Positions 25,880 to 34,840 of a stretch of DNA of 64,000 nt are shown piece after piece (the first letter of the stretch is position 1; the number at the start of each line of letters is the position of its first letter). The notes below the pieces were generated by a model. It searched no databases. It was not told the origin of the DNA and saw nothing but the letters and a program-made list of their open reading frames with translations. Both the position numbers and the translations under genes were made by a program. Source of the DNA: Romboutsia timonensis (GTDB lineage: Bacteria > Bacillota > Clostridia > Peptostreptococcales > Peptostreptococcaceae). The stretch lies in contig NZ_LT629850.1 in assembly GCF_900106845.1 (NCBI RefSeq), positions 2,153,112 to 2,217,111 on the forward strand. The letters run 5' to 3'.

Positions 25880-26752
25880 GCTAACAAATATAATATGAGT
25901 TATGATATAAAGTTTAAACAAAGAGCAGTAGAATACCAAAGAGAAGGCCATACTTACAAAGAAACTTGTAAAGTATTTAAAATATCTGAAACAACACTAA
26001 CTAGGTGGATAAATAAAGAAAAGGAAGGTAAATTAGGTGAAGTAAAAATACAGGTTAGAAAACCAAAAAAGATTTATCCAGAAAAGTTAATTAAATATAT
26101 AGAAAAACATCCAGATGCATATTTAGTTGAGATTGCAGAGGAGTTTAATTGTAGTGAGTGTGCAATAAGAAAAGCATTAAAGAAATTAAATATAACACGA
26201 AAAAAAAGACAACTTCATACAAAGAACAATGTAAGGAAAAAGTAAATAAATATTTAAATGAGATAAAAAACTTTAGCGAAGAAGATATAGTATATATTGA
26301 TGAAACAGGAATACAAGGTTATATTTATAGAGAATATGCAAGAGCTATAAGAGGTAAAAAAGTTTACGATAAAATACCAGGTAAAAAATACAAAAGAACA
26401 AATATAGTAGCAGGAAAATGTGGAGATAAGATTATCTCTCCTTTAGTGTACGATAAAATAATGGATAGTAAGTTTTTCGAAAAATGGTTTAAAGAAATGT
26501 TTTTAAATGAAGTAGAAAAAAATAAAGCTATTGTAATGGATAATGCAACATTTCATTGTAAGAGTAGATTATACGAATTATGTAAAAATGCTAATAAAAA
26601 TCTAAAACTAATATTTTTACCACCATATTCTCCAAATTTAAATCCTATAGAAAAGTATTGGGCAACATTAAAGAAAAATTTGAAAAAAATAACTAAAAAT
26701 AACAAGAGCCTTGAAGAATCTATTTACGAACTTTTTTTAAGTTCGACTACTA
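25836..26752 (+). mobile_element. Complete IS630-type insertion sequence, 917 bp
   Basis: Ends TAGTAAACGAACTTAA (left) and TTAAGTTCGACTACTA (right) are inverted repeats matching at 14 of 16 positions, flanked by TA at 25834-25835 and 26753-26754. It encodes a two-frame transposase. The right flank begins the 104-bp repeat shared with 19153-19256; the left flank is a truncated gene. Confidence 0.92.
25895..26245 (+). CDS. IS630-type transposase, N-terminal HTH part (OrfA)
   Basis: The 116 residues have two helix-turn-helix segments that would bind the IS ends, identical to the copy at 195-545. An A8-G run at 26200-26208 near its end is the likely -1 slippage site joining it to the catalytic frame. 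Confidence 0.88.
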   Translation: MSYDIKFKQRAVEYQREGHTYKETCKVFKISETTLTRWINKEKEGKLGEVKIQVRKPKKIYPEKLIKYIEKHPDAYLVEIAEEFNCSECAIRKALKKLNITRKKRQLHTKNNVRKK

Positions 26753-26778
26753 TATCCACAAATATAGTTATGATATAA
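26158..26778 (+). CDS. IS630-type transposase, DDE catalytic part (OrfB)
   Basis: It is the -1 frame relative to OrfA. After the slip it encodes the DDE domain: YIDETGIQGYIYR (first Asp), IVMDNATFHCKSRL (second Asp), and FLPPYSPNLNPIEKYWATLK (catalytic Glu). All three acidic residues are present, so it looks active. The frame has no stop inside the IS and runs 26 bp into flanking DNA, so the last residues depend on the insertion site. The nominal ATG at 26158 is probably not used. Confidence 0.87.
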   Translation: MCNKKSIKEIKYNTKKKTTSYKEQCKEKVNKYLNEIKNFSEEDIVYIDETGIQGYIYREYARAIRGKKVYDKIPGKKYKRTNIVAGKCGDKIISPLVYDKIMDSKFFEKWFKEMFLNEVEKNKAIVMDNATFHCKSRLYELCKNANKNLKLIFLPPYSPNLNPIEKYWATLKKNLKKITKNNKSLEESIYELFLSSTTISTNIVMI

Positions 26779-26856
26779 TTTCTTTATACGCAAAAAATAA
26801 GTACCTATAATATTATAATATATAAGGTACTTATTTTTTAATACTTATTTTATATA
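26753..26856 (+). repeat. 104-bp direct repeat, right copy
   Basis: Identical to 19153-19256. It starts exactly at the TA target of the IS and supplies the terminator of the convergent M23 hydrolase gene (about 26794-26838). Confidence 0.85.
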
Positions 26857-27897
26857 CGGAACTGGATTTACATGCTTTCCGTTTATTCTTACTTCAAAAT
26901 GAAGATGCGGACCAGTTGAGTTACCTGTAGAACCTATTTTAGATACTACTTGCCCTTTTTCTACTCTTTGCCCTACTGACACTGCTAATTTACTATTATG
27001 CCCATAAAGAGTTACTTTTCCATCATCATGCTGTATCATAACAGTGTTACCATATCCTCCTTTAGTCCCTGAAAATATAACTTTTCCTGAGTCTATAGCT
27101 ACTGCAGGTGTTCCTGTTGGTGCTGGTATATCTATTCCAGTATGCATCTTTTTAGTATTAAAAATTGGATGTATTCTATATCCATATGGAGAGCTTATTC
27201 TAGAATGCCCTGGCACTGGCCAAGAACCACTAGATATAACTTGTCCTTCTCCATTGACAACACTTTGCGCTGCTATTTTTTCTATTTCTGATTCTAATTC
27301 ATTTTCTTCTTTTTCTAATTCAGATTTTAATTTTTCTAGTTCTATTTTATCATTATTTAAAGATTCATTATCTATTTCTAATAATAATTTTAACTCTTCT
27401 TGCTCAACCTTTTTATTTTCTATTTGGCTCTTTTTATCTTCTATTTCTTGTTTATTTTCATCAAGTTCTGTTAAAACTTCTTTATCTTGTTTTACAATTT
27501 GCTTTACTATATATACATTATTAAAAAAGTCAGATATTGATGAACTATTTAATAAAATCTTTATATAGCTCATAGAATAATTGCTATTTATTACTTTTAT
27601 TCTTTTAGATAATTTATCTTTATTATTTTGTATATTATTTTCTAATTCATTTATTTCAGATTTTATCTCATTTATCTGCAAATCAAGTTTGCTTATTTCT
27701 TCATTAGTAGATAATATTTTTTCTTCAACTTCAATTATTTTAGAATTTAATTCTATTATTTGTTCATCTAATCGTAATTGACTATTCCTATTTTCAGTTA
27801 GTTTTTTTTCTAAATCTACTTGTTTATTTTGACCATAAACAATACTTGTACTAAATATTATACTACATAATGTTATCGTAGTTATTACTTTCCTCAC
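26845..27897 (-). CDS. Secreted M23 peptidoglycan hydrolase with coiled coil
   Basis: In 350 residues: signal peptide (1-22), a long coiled coil (about 25-205, heptads of Leu/Ile with Glu/Lys), then a LytM/M23 zinc endopeptidase domain with HTGIDIP (about 252-258) and GPHLHFEV (about 332-339). The architecture equals EnvC/PcsB-type proteins that are controlled by FtsEX, and ftsX lies 20 bp upstream, so it is the probable wall hydrolase driven by FtsEX at division. Confidence 0.92.
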   Translation of the reverse strand: MRKVITTITLCSIIFSTSIVYGQNKQVDLEKKLTENRNSQLRLDEQIIELNSKIIEVEEKILSTNEEISKLDLQINEIKSEINELENNIQNNKDKLSKRIKVINSNYSMSYIKILLNSSSISDFFNNVYIVKQIVKQDKEVLTELDENKQEIEDKKSQIENKKVEQEELKLLLEIDNESLNNDKIELEKLKSELEKEENELESEIEKIAAQSVVNGEGQVISSGSWPVPGHSRISSPYGYRIHPIFNTKKMHTGIDIPAPTGTPAVAIDSGKVIFSGTKGGYGNTVMIQHDDGKVTLYGHNSKLAVSVGQRVEKGQVVSKIGSTGNSTGPHLHFEVRINGKHVNPVPYIK

Positions 27898-27916
27898 TAA
27901 TTCTCCCCCCTAAATC

Positions 27917-28813
27917 TTATACTTTTAAATGTCTTTTTACAGATATAATACTACCTAGTACTCCAATGGTAATTCCTGTTATAAATAAAACAAATGCTAA
28001 AAATATTGCTATTTCTGAAACTGGAATCATCATGTTATTATTCATAAAGTTAATTGCATTATTTATATTTTCTAATATGTATTCATACATATATATACAT
28101 ATGAATAACGCTATAGTAGATCCTATAAATCCTATAGTAAAACCTTCAACTATAAATGGCATTCTTATAAAGTTATCACTTCCACCTACATACTTTATTA
28201 TTTCAATTTCTTCTTTCTTGCTGTACACTATAGCTTTTATAGTATTTGATATTATAACTAAGCATATTAATATTAAAAATATAATAAGTACTGCACCAAA
28301 GTTTCTAATAGAGTTTGATATTTTAACAAAGTTTTCTATTACATCTTCATTATATTCTACATTTTTAACATTATCTAAAGTAGATATTTTACTTGACACT
28401 GCTTTTATATCTTTTGAATTTTCTAATGTAACGATGTAGCAATCATCTAAAGGATTTTCTACCTCTTCTAATAAATAGGCATCTTCTCCCCAGCTACTTT
28501 TCATGTCATTTAACATGGTTTCTTTGTCTTTAAACTCTACACTTTTTATTCCTTCTATATTGCTTAATTTATCTTTAAGATTCTCTATACTAGTTCCATC
28601 TAAGTTAGGTTGAATAGATACTCTTATTTCATTTATTTCATATTTTGTTGTTTTTATGAATTGATTTGTATTTAATACAATACTAGTTATTATACCTAAT
28701 ATTATTAACGATGCACTAACAGAAATTATAGATATAAAACTCATAGTTTTATTTGTAAAGATTCCTTTTATACCTTGTTTTACACTATATAAAAAATTAG
28801 ACAGTAGCTTCAT
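27917..28813 (-). CDS. ftsX: Cell-division protein FtsX
   Basis: The 298-residue protein has four membrane helices, a large extracytoplasmic loop after the first (about 45-165), and a C-terminal trio of helices, as in FtsX. It forms the membrane half of the FtsEX complex, which transmits ATP hydrolysis to a wall hydrolase outside. It overlaps ftsE by 17 bp. Confidence 0.93.
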   Translation of the reverse strand: MKLLSNFLYSVKQGIKGIFTNKTMSFISIISVSASLIILGIITSIVLNTNQFIKTTKYEINEIRVSIQPNLDGTSIENLKDKLSNIEGIKSVEFKDKETMLNDMKSSWGEDAYLLEEVENPLDDCYIVTLENSKDIKAVSSKISTLDNVKNVEYNEDVIENFVKISNSIRNFGAVLIIFLILICLVIISNTIKAIVYSKKEEIEIIKYVGGSDNFIRMPFIVEGFTIGFIGSTIALFICIYMYEYILENINNAINFMNNNMMIPVSEIAIFLAFVLFITGITIGVLGSIISVKRHLKV

Positions 28814-29483
28814 ACATTTCCCTCTTCGTGTCTCTTATTATTTTTCCTTTTTCTAATTGAATAACTCTTTTAGGAAATAAATTTATAATTTCATTATCAT
28901 GTGTTGCCATTATAATAGTAACACCTTCTTTGTTTATATCATTTAATATTTCTAATATACTTATAGAGTTTTCTATATCTAAGTTACCAGTACATTCGTC
29001 TGCTATAATTATTGATGGTTTATTTACTATAGCTCTTGCTATAGCCACCCTTTGAAGTTCTCCACCAGACAATTCATCTGGATATTTATTATACTTATCT
29101 GCTATTTTAACCTTCTCTAAAACTGACATTACACTTGGTTTTATAGTTTTTGAATTGGCTCCAACTGCTCTCATTGCAATTTCAACATTTTCATATACAG
29201 TCTTATCTCTTAAAATCCTAAAATCTTGAAATACTACACCTAAATTACGTCTATACTCATGAATTTTTCTATGTTTAATCTTACTTAAATCTTGTCCTAG
29301 TACTGACACCCTTCCTGATGAAACTTTTTCTTCTCGTGTTAAAATTTTAAGTAGTGTAGATTTTCCTGCACCAGAATGTCCCACTAAAAATATAAATTCA
29401 CCTTGGCTTATTCCTAAATTTATATTATCAAGGGATTTGTTTCTATCAGAATATACTTTTTCTACGTTGGTAAATTTAATCAA
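28797..29483 (-). CDS. ftsE: Cell-division ATP-binding protein FtsE
   Basis: The 228-residue ABC ATPase has Walker A GHSGAGKSTLLK, signature LSGGELQRVAIARA, Walker B IIIADECTGNLD and HDNEII. The start is placed at TTG 29483, because FtsE proteins begin with a sequence like MIKFTNVEKVY and GGAGTG lies six bases upstream; a longer frame to 29528 has no support. The D-E-C variant in Walker B keeps the catalytic Glu. Confidence 0.92.
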   Translation of the reverse strand: MIKFTNVEKVYSDRNKSLDNINLGISQGEFIFLVGHSGAGKSTLLKILTREEKVSSGRVSVLGQDLSKIKHRKIHEYRRNLGVVFQDFRILRDKTVYENVEIAMRAVGANSKTIKPSVMSVLEKVKIADKYNKYPDELSGGELQRVAIARAIVNKPSIIIADECTGNLDIENSISILEILNDINKEGVTIIMATHDNEIINLFPKRVIQLEKGKIIRDTKREMYEATV

Positions 29484-29620
29484 TTTTATCACTCCATATA
29501 TCCTTTTTTTTACACTAAATTTATGCACATCATCTATTATATATTATAAGTATCATTTTTGTAACAGTTTTGTAGCATTTTGTCGTTTATTTTTATTTTA
29601 TATTAATTCTATTCAAAACT

Positions 29621-29664
29621 AAAAAGCTATTTCATATTAAGGTAAATTATATATGAAATAGCCC
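29621..29664 (-). terminator. Terminator of the subtilase gene
   Basis: GCTATTTCATAT and ATATGAAATAGC form a 12-bp stem with T5 on the minus strand. Confidence 0.8.
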
Positions 29665-29669
29665 CTTTA

Positions 29670-30617
29670 TTAATATTTAAATTTTTTCATATTTTTTTCA
29701 TCCTTTAAATATACTAGTCCATTTCCCTGTACAGTTCTAGGATATTCCAGCACTCTTGTGTGCTTTATCAATTGTGCATATAATTCTTCTTGTGTTAAAT
29801 TTCTTTGAAATTCATTTTTAGACCAATTTTTTAATAAAGCTAAGCTTCCTGTAACATGAGGCGCTGCCATACTAGTTCCACTCAAAACAGCAAATCGATT
29901 ATTAGGATAAGTCGAAAGTATATCAACTCCAGGTGCAACAACATCTATAGCTGTATTAGAGTTAGAAAACTTAGCAGGTACACCTTTTTTATCAACAGCT
30001 CCAACAGATATTACATCTGGATAAGCTGCTGGATATGAATATTCAAAACTATCAGCATCTCCATCGCCTTCATTACCTGCTGCACAAACCACTAATATAT
30101 TACTATTAACTGCTTCTTTTATTACCTTTTCTAGTTTAGGACTATTTTCTGATAACCCAAGTGACATAGATATTATATCTACCTTTTGCTCTACTGCATA
30201 TTTTATAGCATTTATTACCCAATTTAACTTACCTGTTCCAGTTCTATTTATAGCCTTTAAAACGTAAATTTGCGCATCTGGAGCCACACCTGTTATATTA
30301 CTTCCATTTGCGCATATAGTACCTATTACATGAGTTCCATGTCCAACTCTATCAATCACTATATTAGGATTTTTTTTATCTTCATCTGTAAAATTTTTTA
30401 CACCTATTATATTATTTTTTAGGCTTTCATGATTTATATCACACCCAGAATCTATCACTGCAATTTTAACTCCAGCACCTTTTTGTGACTCTTGCCATAT
30501 ACTTTTTGCCTTTATCATTTCTACTCCATAGATGGATTTTGTTCCTATGCCTCTAAACTCTTTATTTATTGTAAAAGGTATTAGCTTTACATCTAAATCT
30601 AAAATTTCTGTTTTCAT
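29670..30617 (-). CDS. Subtilisin-family (S8) serine protease
   Basis: The 315 residues, with the start at ATG 30617 behind TGGAGTG, include the catalytic triad in AVIDSGCD (Asp), VGHGTHVIGTI (His) and LSGTSMAAPHV (Ser). There is a short pro-like N-terminus but no signal peptide, resembling intracellular serine protease IspA (whose propeptide also has an LIPF-type motif: KLIPF here near 12-16). It is probably an intracellular protease active in stationary phase or sporulation. Confidence 0.9.
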   Translation of the reverse strand: MKTEILDLDVKLIPFTINKEFRGIGTKSIYGVEMIKAKSIWQESQKGAGVKIAVIDSGCDINHESLKNNIIGVKNFTDEDKKNPNIVIDRVGHGTHVIGTICANGSNITGVAPDAQIYVLKAINRTGTGKLNWVINAIKYAVEQKVDIISMSLGLSENSPKLEKVIKEAVNSNILVVCAAGNEGDGDADSFEYSYPAAYPDVISVGAVDKKGVPAKFSNSNTAIDVVAPGVDILSTYPNNRFAVLSGTSMAAPHVTGSLALLKNWSKNEFQRNLTQEELYAQLIKHTRVLEYPRTVQGNGLVYLKDEKNMKKFKY

Positions 30618-30647
30618 TAATATCACTCCAAAATATTGTATATTAAA

Positions 30648-31829
30648 TTATATATTTTTAGAGTGATTATGGTGATTAATATTATCATTTAAATATTTTT
30701 CTATATTTTCTAGCATTTCTTTTTCTTCTATAATATTTAAATCTATATCATTTATGTACTTTTCTTTACCATTAGCTTTATATACACCATTTAATATATT
30801 ACCTTCAATTACTACATCAATTACAACTTTAGAGTTTAAGTAGTAAGTTCCTACCTTTCCTTTTTTATCATTTTTCCATTCACCAATATATTTATATAGA
30901 CTACATACATATGTACCTATGCCATGGCGCTTTCCTCTTTTAAAATCACCTTCATATATTCCTTCATTTTTATATCTATATCTTCCATTACCTTCAAATA
31001 AATCATCCTTAAACTCACCTTCATATACAATATTATCTATAGACTTTAATATTCCATATCCTTTTTTTAAACCATATCTATATTCACCTTCATATGTATC
31101 ACCACTAGTATTTATATAGCACCCATGTCCATGAAATACATTGTCTTTAAATTCCCCTATATATTTATCTCCATTTGAATAAATATATTCACCCCTTCCA
31201 TTAATTTTATCATTTAAGAATTCTCCTATATATTTATCTCCATTTGCTTTTATTAATTTACCATCTCCAAATTTTAAATTATCTTTCCACATACCTATAT
31301 ACTTGCTTCCATCTTTATAATATAATACACCCTTACCTTCTTTTTTATTGTTAATAAAATGACCCTTATATATGTCATTATTTTTGTATGTGTAAGTTCC
31401 TATTCCCTCAGCTACTCCATTTCTAAAATCTCCACTATATGTACATCCATTGTTATAAGTATATTTACCTATGCTATGCATTAAATCATTTTTCCATATA
31501 CCTTCGTATCTTTCTTTATTTGCAAATATACAAACACCAAAACCCTGTCTTTTACCATTTATGAATTCTCCTTTATACAAGTCTCCATTATCATATTTAT
31601 AAACTTTCTCATTAGTCAAAGATTTATCTACAACTTTATATGAATTATCTTTATTTTCATTTTCAGTCTGTTTAAGTATTTTGCTACTACCTCTCATACT
31701 TAAACTATTATTTCTCTTATTTTTACTTTTAGTTCTTGAATATTTTATAACTGTAAATATTATAAATATAGAAGATAATAATAGAAAAACCTTAAATATA
31801 GTAAAAAAATACACCTTTATCTCGTCCAT
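30648..31829 (-). CDS. MORN-repeat protein with N-terminal membrane anchor
   Basis: The 393-residue protein has one membrane helix at about 8-28 and then about twelve MORN repeats (units such as YKGEFINGKRQGFG and YIGEFLNDKINGRGEY), each about 23 residues, covering 75-345. MORN repeats form elongated beta sheets that bind lipid or protein. A Gly/Tyr-rich repeat region facing the cytoplasm or exterior cannot be decided. It lies 30 bp upstream of the protease gene on the same strand. Role unknown. Confidence 0.87.
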   Translation of the reverse strand: MDEIKVYFFTIFKVFLLLSSIFIIFTVIKYSRTKSKNKRNNSLSMRGSSKILKQTENENKDNSYKVVDKSLTNEKVYKYDNGDLYKGEFINGKRQGFGVCIFANKERYEGIWKNDLMHSIGKYTYNNGCTYSGDFRNGVAEGIGTYTYKNNDIYKGHFINNKKEGKGVLYYKDGSKYIGMWKDNLKFGDGKLIKANGDKYIGEFLNDKINGRGEYIYSNGDKYIGEFKDNVFHGHGCYINTSGDTYEGEYRYGLKKGYGILKSIDNIVYEGEFKDDLFEGNGRYRYKNEGIYEGDFKRGKRHGIGTYVCSLYKYIGEWKNDKKGKVGTYYLNSKVVIDVVIEGNILNGVYKANGKEKYINDIDLNIIEEKEMLENIEKYLNDNINHHNHSKNI

Positions 31830-32002
31830 ATTGAGTATAATCTCCTTTTATTAAATTAAGATATATTAATTTATATTTTTTAGATTTATTTATTATACTT
31901 ATAAAAATTCACTTCCCTTGAGCAACATGTCTGTAAAGTATTTTGCTCACCCTACAGACACATACATTGCTTGACCTACTGCGTGAGCTAAGCATTTTAA
32001 AA

Positions 32003-32096
32003 CATCATTTTTACGTTTATAAAATTATTGATATTACTTATATTCATAGGCTATACATAAAACTTTTCATGCTATAACTTACCTATACATAAAAAG
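32003..32096 (+). repeat. Dispersed intergenic repeat, unit 3
   Basis: About 43 bp match unit 2 exactly (including ATTGATATTACTTATATTCA). The DnaA-box position holds the degenerate CTATACATA (32051-32059). The preceding 31905-32000 has hairpin words (TGTCTGTA with TACAGACA) like the spacer of the other copies. No gene is seen in 31830-32115. Confidence 0.65.
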
Positions 32097-32115
32097 CTAT
32101 TAATAAAATATTTTA

Positions 32116-33141
32116 TCAACAGCTTTCTTCTAAAATATATTCAAAATCTATACCTTCATATAATAAATCTTCATTAAATAATAATATTATATTTTCAATT
32201 TCTTCTTTATACTCTGTAGTTGTAACCTTATATAGCATCAAATCGTCGAATAAATCCTTCATATCAAAATAAAGATTTTCTAATAAGAAAAAATATCCTA
32301 CTTTTAAGTCTTTCAGATTATTAATAACTTCTAATTTTCTATTTATATCTCTTAATATTTCTATATTATATATATCAATCTGTTTTATAGATTCTATATA
32401 TATACGAATAGTTTTTAATATTTCTATAGATATATCCTTATGTATTTCATCACTATTATTTCCATATAAATTTATTCTATATTCTTCAAATATGTATTCT
32501 AAATTTTCATTTATAACTGTAAATGGTTGCCTTACAATATCTTTTATCGTTAATATATTCCTAGTTTCTTCACTATTTTCTAGTGTTTTATCTAATATAA
32601 ATAAATTATATGCATCATATAAAGGGTCATGTGCATCTCCATAAAATTCAACATTTGCGCAATCTAATAAATTTTTAAGTGATACATAATTAATACATCT
32701 TATTCCGTAATTTATATATTTATCTTTTATATCTACAAATAAGTTTTTTATATTATTTACAAATCTAGGATGATTATATTTATTCGAACTTTTTTTATCT
32801 GTATTGTTAAAGCACATTAAATCTAAGTTCCCAAATGTATAAATTCCTTCTATTTGATAAATTTTTCCCAACCATTTTTTAAATTTCCTCATAACAGTTT
32901 CATAAGAAGGAGCCTTTGATATATCCTCTTGGCTTATATTTGTAAGTTCTTGTATATGTGGAAATATATTTAAATTAGTTATTGGTTTTACTAAAGATTT
33001 AAATTTTTCAATTTCACCAGTGTCTGTATCATACTTTATTGCTCCTATAGCTATTATATCCGCATCTAGCATATCCTTTTTTGTTTTTGTATTTGCCATA
33101 TTCATTTCAAAATCTATATATATTTTTTTCAAATAAATCAC
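32116..33141 (-). CDS. Exonuclease-like protein (DEDD/RNase T fold) with C-terminal extension
   Basis: In 341 residues the N-terminal 200 have DEDD exonuclease features: IYIDFEMNMA near 7-16, FGNLDLMCF with the second Asp near 101-109, and HDPLYDAYNLF near 174-184. They resemble KapD/sporulation-inhibitor exonucleases. The C-terminal 140 residues are helical and of unknown type. It likely acts on RNA or DNA; the substrate is unknown. Confidence 0.75.
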   Translation of the reverse strand: MIYLKKIYIDFEMNMANTKTKKDMLDADIIAIGAIKYDTDTGEIEKFKSLVKPITNLNIFPHIQELTNISQEDISKAPSYETVMRKFKKWLGKIYQIEGIYTFGNLDLMCFNNTDKKSSNKYNHPRFVNNIKNLFVDIKDKYINYGIRCINYVSLKNLLDCANVEFYGDAHDPLYDAYNLFILDKTLENSEETRNILTIKDIVRQPFTVINENLEYIFEEYRINLYGNNSDEIHKDISIEILKTIRIYIESIKQIDIYNIEILRDINRKLEVINNLKDLKVGYFFLLENLYFDMKDLFDDLMLYKVTTTEYKEEIENIILLFNEDLLYEGIDFEYILEESC

Positions 33142-33222
33142 CCCTATTTATCTAGCTATAAATATATTTTACCATTTTCTATAATTATTTTTATTGATAA
33201 TTTAAAATAATAATATAAAATA

Positions 33223-33249
33223 AAAACACTGATATAGTACCAGTGTTTT
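33223..33249 (-). terminator. Terminator of the TtcA-like gene
   Basis: AAAACACTG and CAGTGTTTT form a 9-bp stem with T-rich flank on the minus strand. Confidence 0.8.
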
Positions 33250-33261
33250 CATTTTATATTA

Positions 33262-34125
33262 TTATTTTTCATAATTTTCTAAGAATGAATGTTTAACTCC
33301 ATCTTGTTGCCAGCCTAAAACAGAATCTATATTAACATTTTCAGCTGCCTTAAATATAGATTTTTCAACATCTTTAAAGTTTTCACCTAAACTTTTTATA
33401 AGATCTTTTATTTCATATCTTTTATTTCCAGTCTTTTTCGCTGCAACCATACATGCACAGTTTAATGGCCATATACCACTATTTTGTATAAACCTAACTA
33501 TATGTTCTTCTCTTATATAGTAAAGAGGTCTTATTATTTGTATTCCATCAAAATTTGTTGAATTTAATTTTGGTAACATTGTTTTAAAGTTTCCTGCACA
33601 TAATAAGTTTAACATAGTAGTTTCTATAACATCATCATAATGATGTCCAAGTGCAAGCTTATTACACCCTAACTCTTCTGCCTTTGAGTATAATGCTCCT
33701 CTTCTCATTCTAGCACACATATAGCAAGGATAATCTTTAGCTATTTCATCTGCTATTTCAAAGATTCTAGAATCAAATAAATGTATTGGAATATCTAAGT
33801 ATTCACAGTTATCTATAAGTAGTTGCTTTATATCTTTATGATATCCTGGATCCATAGCTATAAATTCAACTTCAAAGTTAACTTGTCCATGTCTTTTTAA
33901 TTCTTGGAACATTTTAGCCATAAGTAAACTATCTTTTCCACCAGATATGGCAACTGCTATTTTGTCACCTTCTTCTACTAGATTATAATCTCTTATAGCT
34001 TTTATAAATTTAGACCATAAATGTTTTCTATATTTCTTTATTATACTTCTTTCTATATCCTTTAATGGCTGTCTTTCATCAAAAGGAACTATAATTTCAC
34101 AGCCTTTTCCTGCTAATTCGCTCAT
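33262..34125 (-). CDS. TtcA-family PP-loop tRNA thiolation enzyme
   Basis: The 287 residues include the PP-loop SGGKDSLL (about 59-66), CYMCARMRRGALY with a CxxC pair (about 136-148), GHHYDDVIET, and a third Cys in NCACMVAAKK near 224-231, the pattern of iron-sulfur TtcA-like enzymes that thiolate tRNA using ATP. The precise target base is not certain for clostridial members. Confidence 0.85.
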   Translation of the reverse strand: MSELAGKGCEIIVPFDERQPLKDIERSIIKKYRKHLWSKFIKAIRDYNLVEEGDKIAVAISGGKDSLLMAKMFQELKRHGQVNFEVEFIAMDPGYHKDIKQLLIDNCEYLDIPIHLFDSRIFEIADEIAKDYPCYMCARMRRGALYSKAEELGCNKLALGHHYDDVIETTMLNLLCAGNFKTMLPKLNSTNFDGIQIIRPLYYIREEHIVRFIQNSGIWPLNCACMVAAKKTGNKRYEIKDLIKSLGENFKDVEKSIFKAAENVNIDSVLGWQQDGVKHSFLENYEK

Positions 34126-34334
34126 TTTATCACCTCATCCTTATGTGAACATGCAAATTATTTTATCATAAAATCTATTATGAATTCAAGTAATACACAA
34201 ATTAAATACTTTTATTTAACATATTTATTAAAAATCATTAATAATATTTAAGTTATTCAAGTAACCAAATTTGCTTGTACGAATACTATATTATTAGATA
34301 TTTATTATCTAAATTTTTACTGGGAGGAATTTTA

Positions 34335-34544
34335 ATGGAGGATAAAAAAAGAGGTATATCTAAAAATTGCGGTTGCGAACTTGCTAGACCTTATGTAAAT
34401 GATCAAACATTTACAAAGATGTATTCGCTTTCTGCTGCACTAAACAAAGGAACTTTATTTCCTGAATTATATTTGATGGATTCACTAATGTACAATAAAG
34501 AATTATATTCTACACCTAAAAAATTACGTGGGGGTAAAAGATAA
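34335..34544 (+). CDS. cotJA: Spore coat protein CotJA
   Basis: The 69-residue protein, started at ATG 34335 (ribosome site GGGAGGAAT), has the CotJA pattern: an ARPYVNDQTFTKMYSLSAAL stretch near 16-35 and PELYLMD further on. First gene of a cotJABC operon; its stop overlaps cotJB by one base. CotJ proteins are made in the mother cell and build an inner coat layer. Upstream, AATACTATA at about 34282 resembles a sporulation-sigma -10 element, but weakly. Confidence 0.85.
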   Translation: MEDKKRGISKNCGCELARPYVNDQTFTKMYSLSAALNKGTLFPELYLMDSLMYNKELYSTPKKLRGGKR

Positions 34545-34810
34545 TGGCTCAATTAAATAGATATGAAATAATATTAAAAATCCAAGAATTAAGTTTTGCT
34601 TGCGTAGATTTAAATTTATATTTAGATACTCATCCAGATGATGCAAATGCTGTAAATATGTACAACTCTTTTTCAAAACAATTAAATGAAGCTATACGTA
34701 ATTATGAATGTAAATATGGACCTTTAACTAATTTTGGCTATGGTAAAAGTGGATGTCCTTGGCAATGGATTGATCAACCATGGCCTTGGGATAGAGAATT
34801 TAACTGTTAA
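34544..34810 (+). CDS. cotJB: Spore coat protein CotJB
   Basis: The 88-residue protein is typical of CotJB: helical N-half with CVDLNLYLDTHPDD near 20-33 and a Trp-rich tail GCPWQWIDQPWPWDREFNC. Translationally coupled to cotJA (TAATG). Confidence 0.92.
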   Translation: MAQLNRYEIILKIQELSFACVDLNLYLDTHPDDANAVNMYNSFSKQLNEAIRNYECKYGPLTNFGYGKSGCPWQWIDQPWPWDREFNC

Positions 34811-34840
34811 TATTAAAATATAGGGGAGGATTAAAATTTT

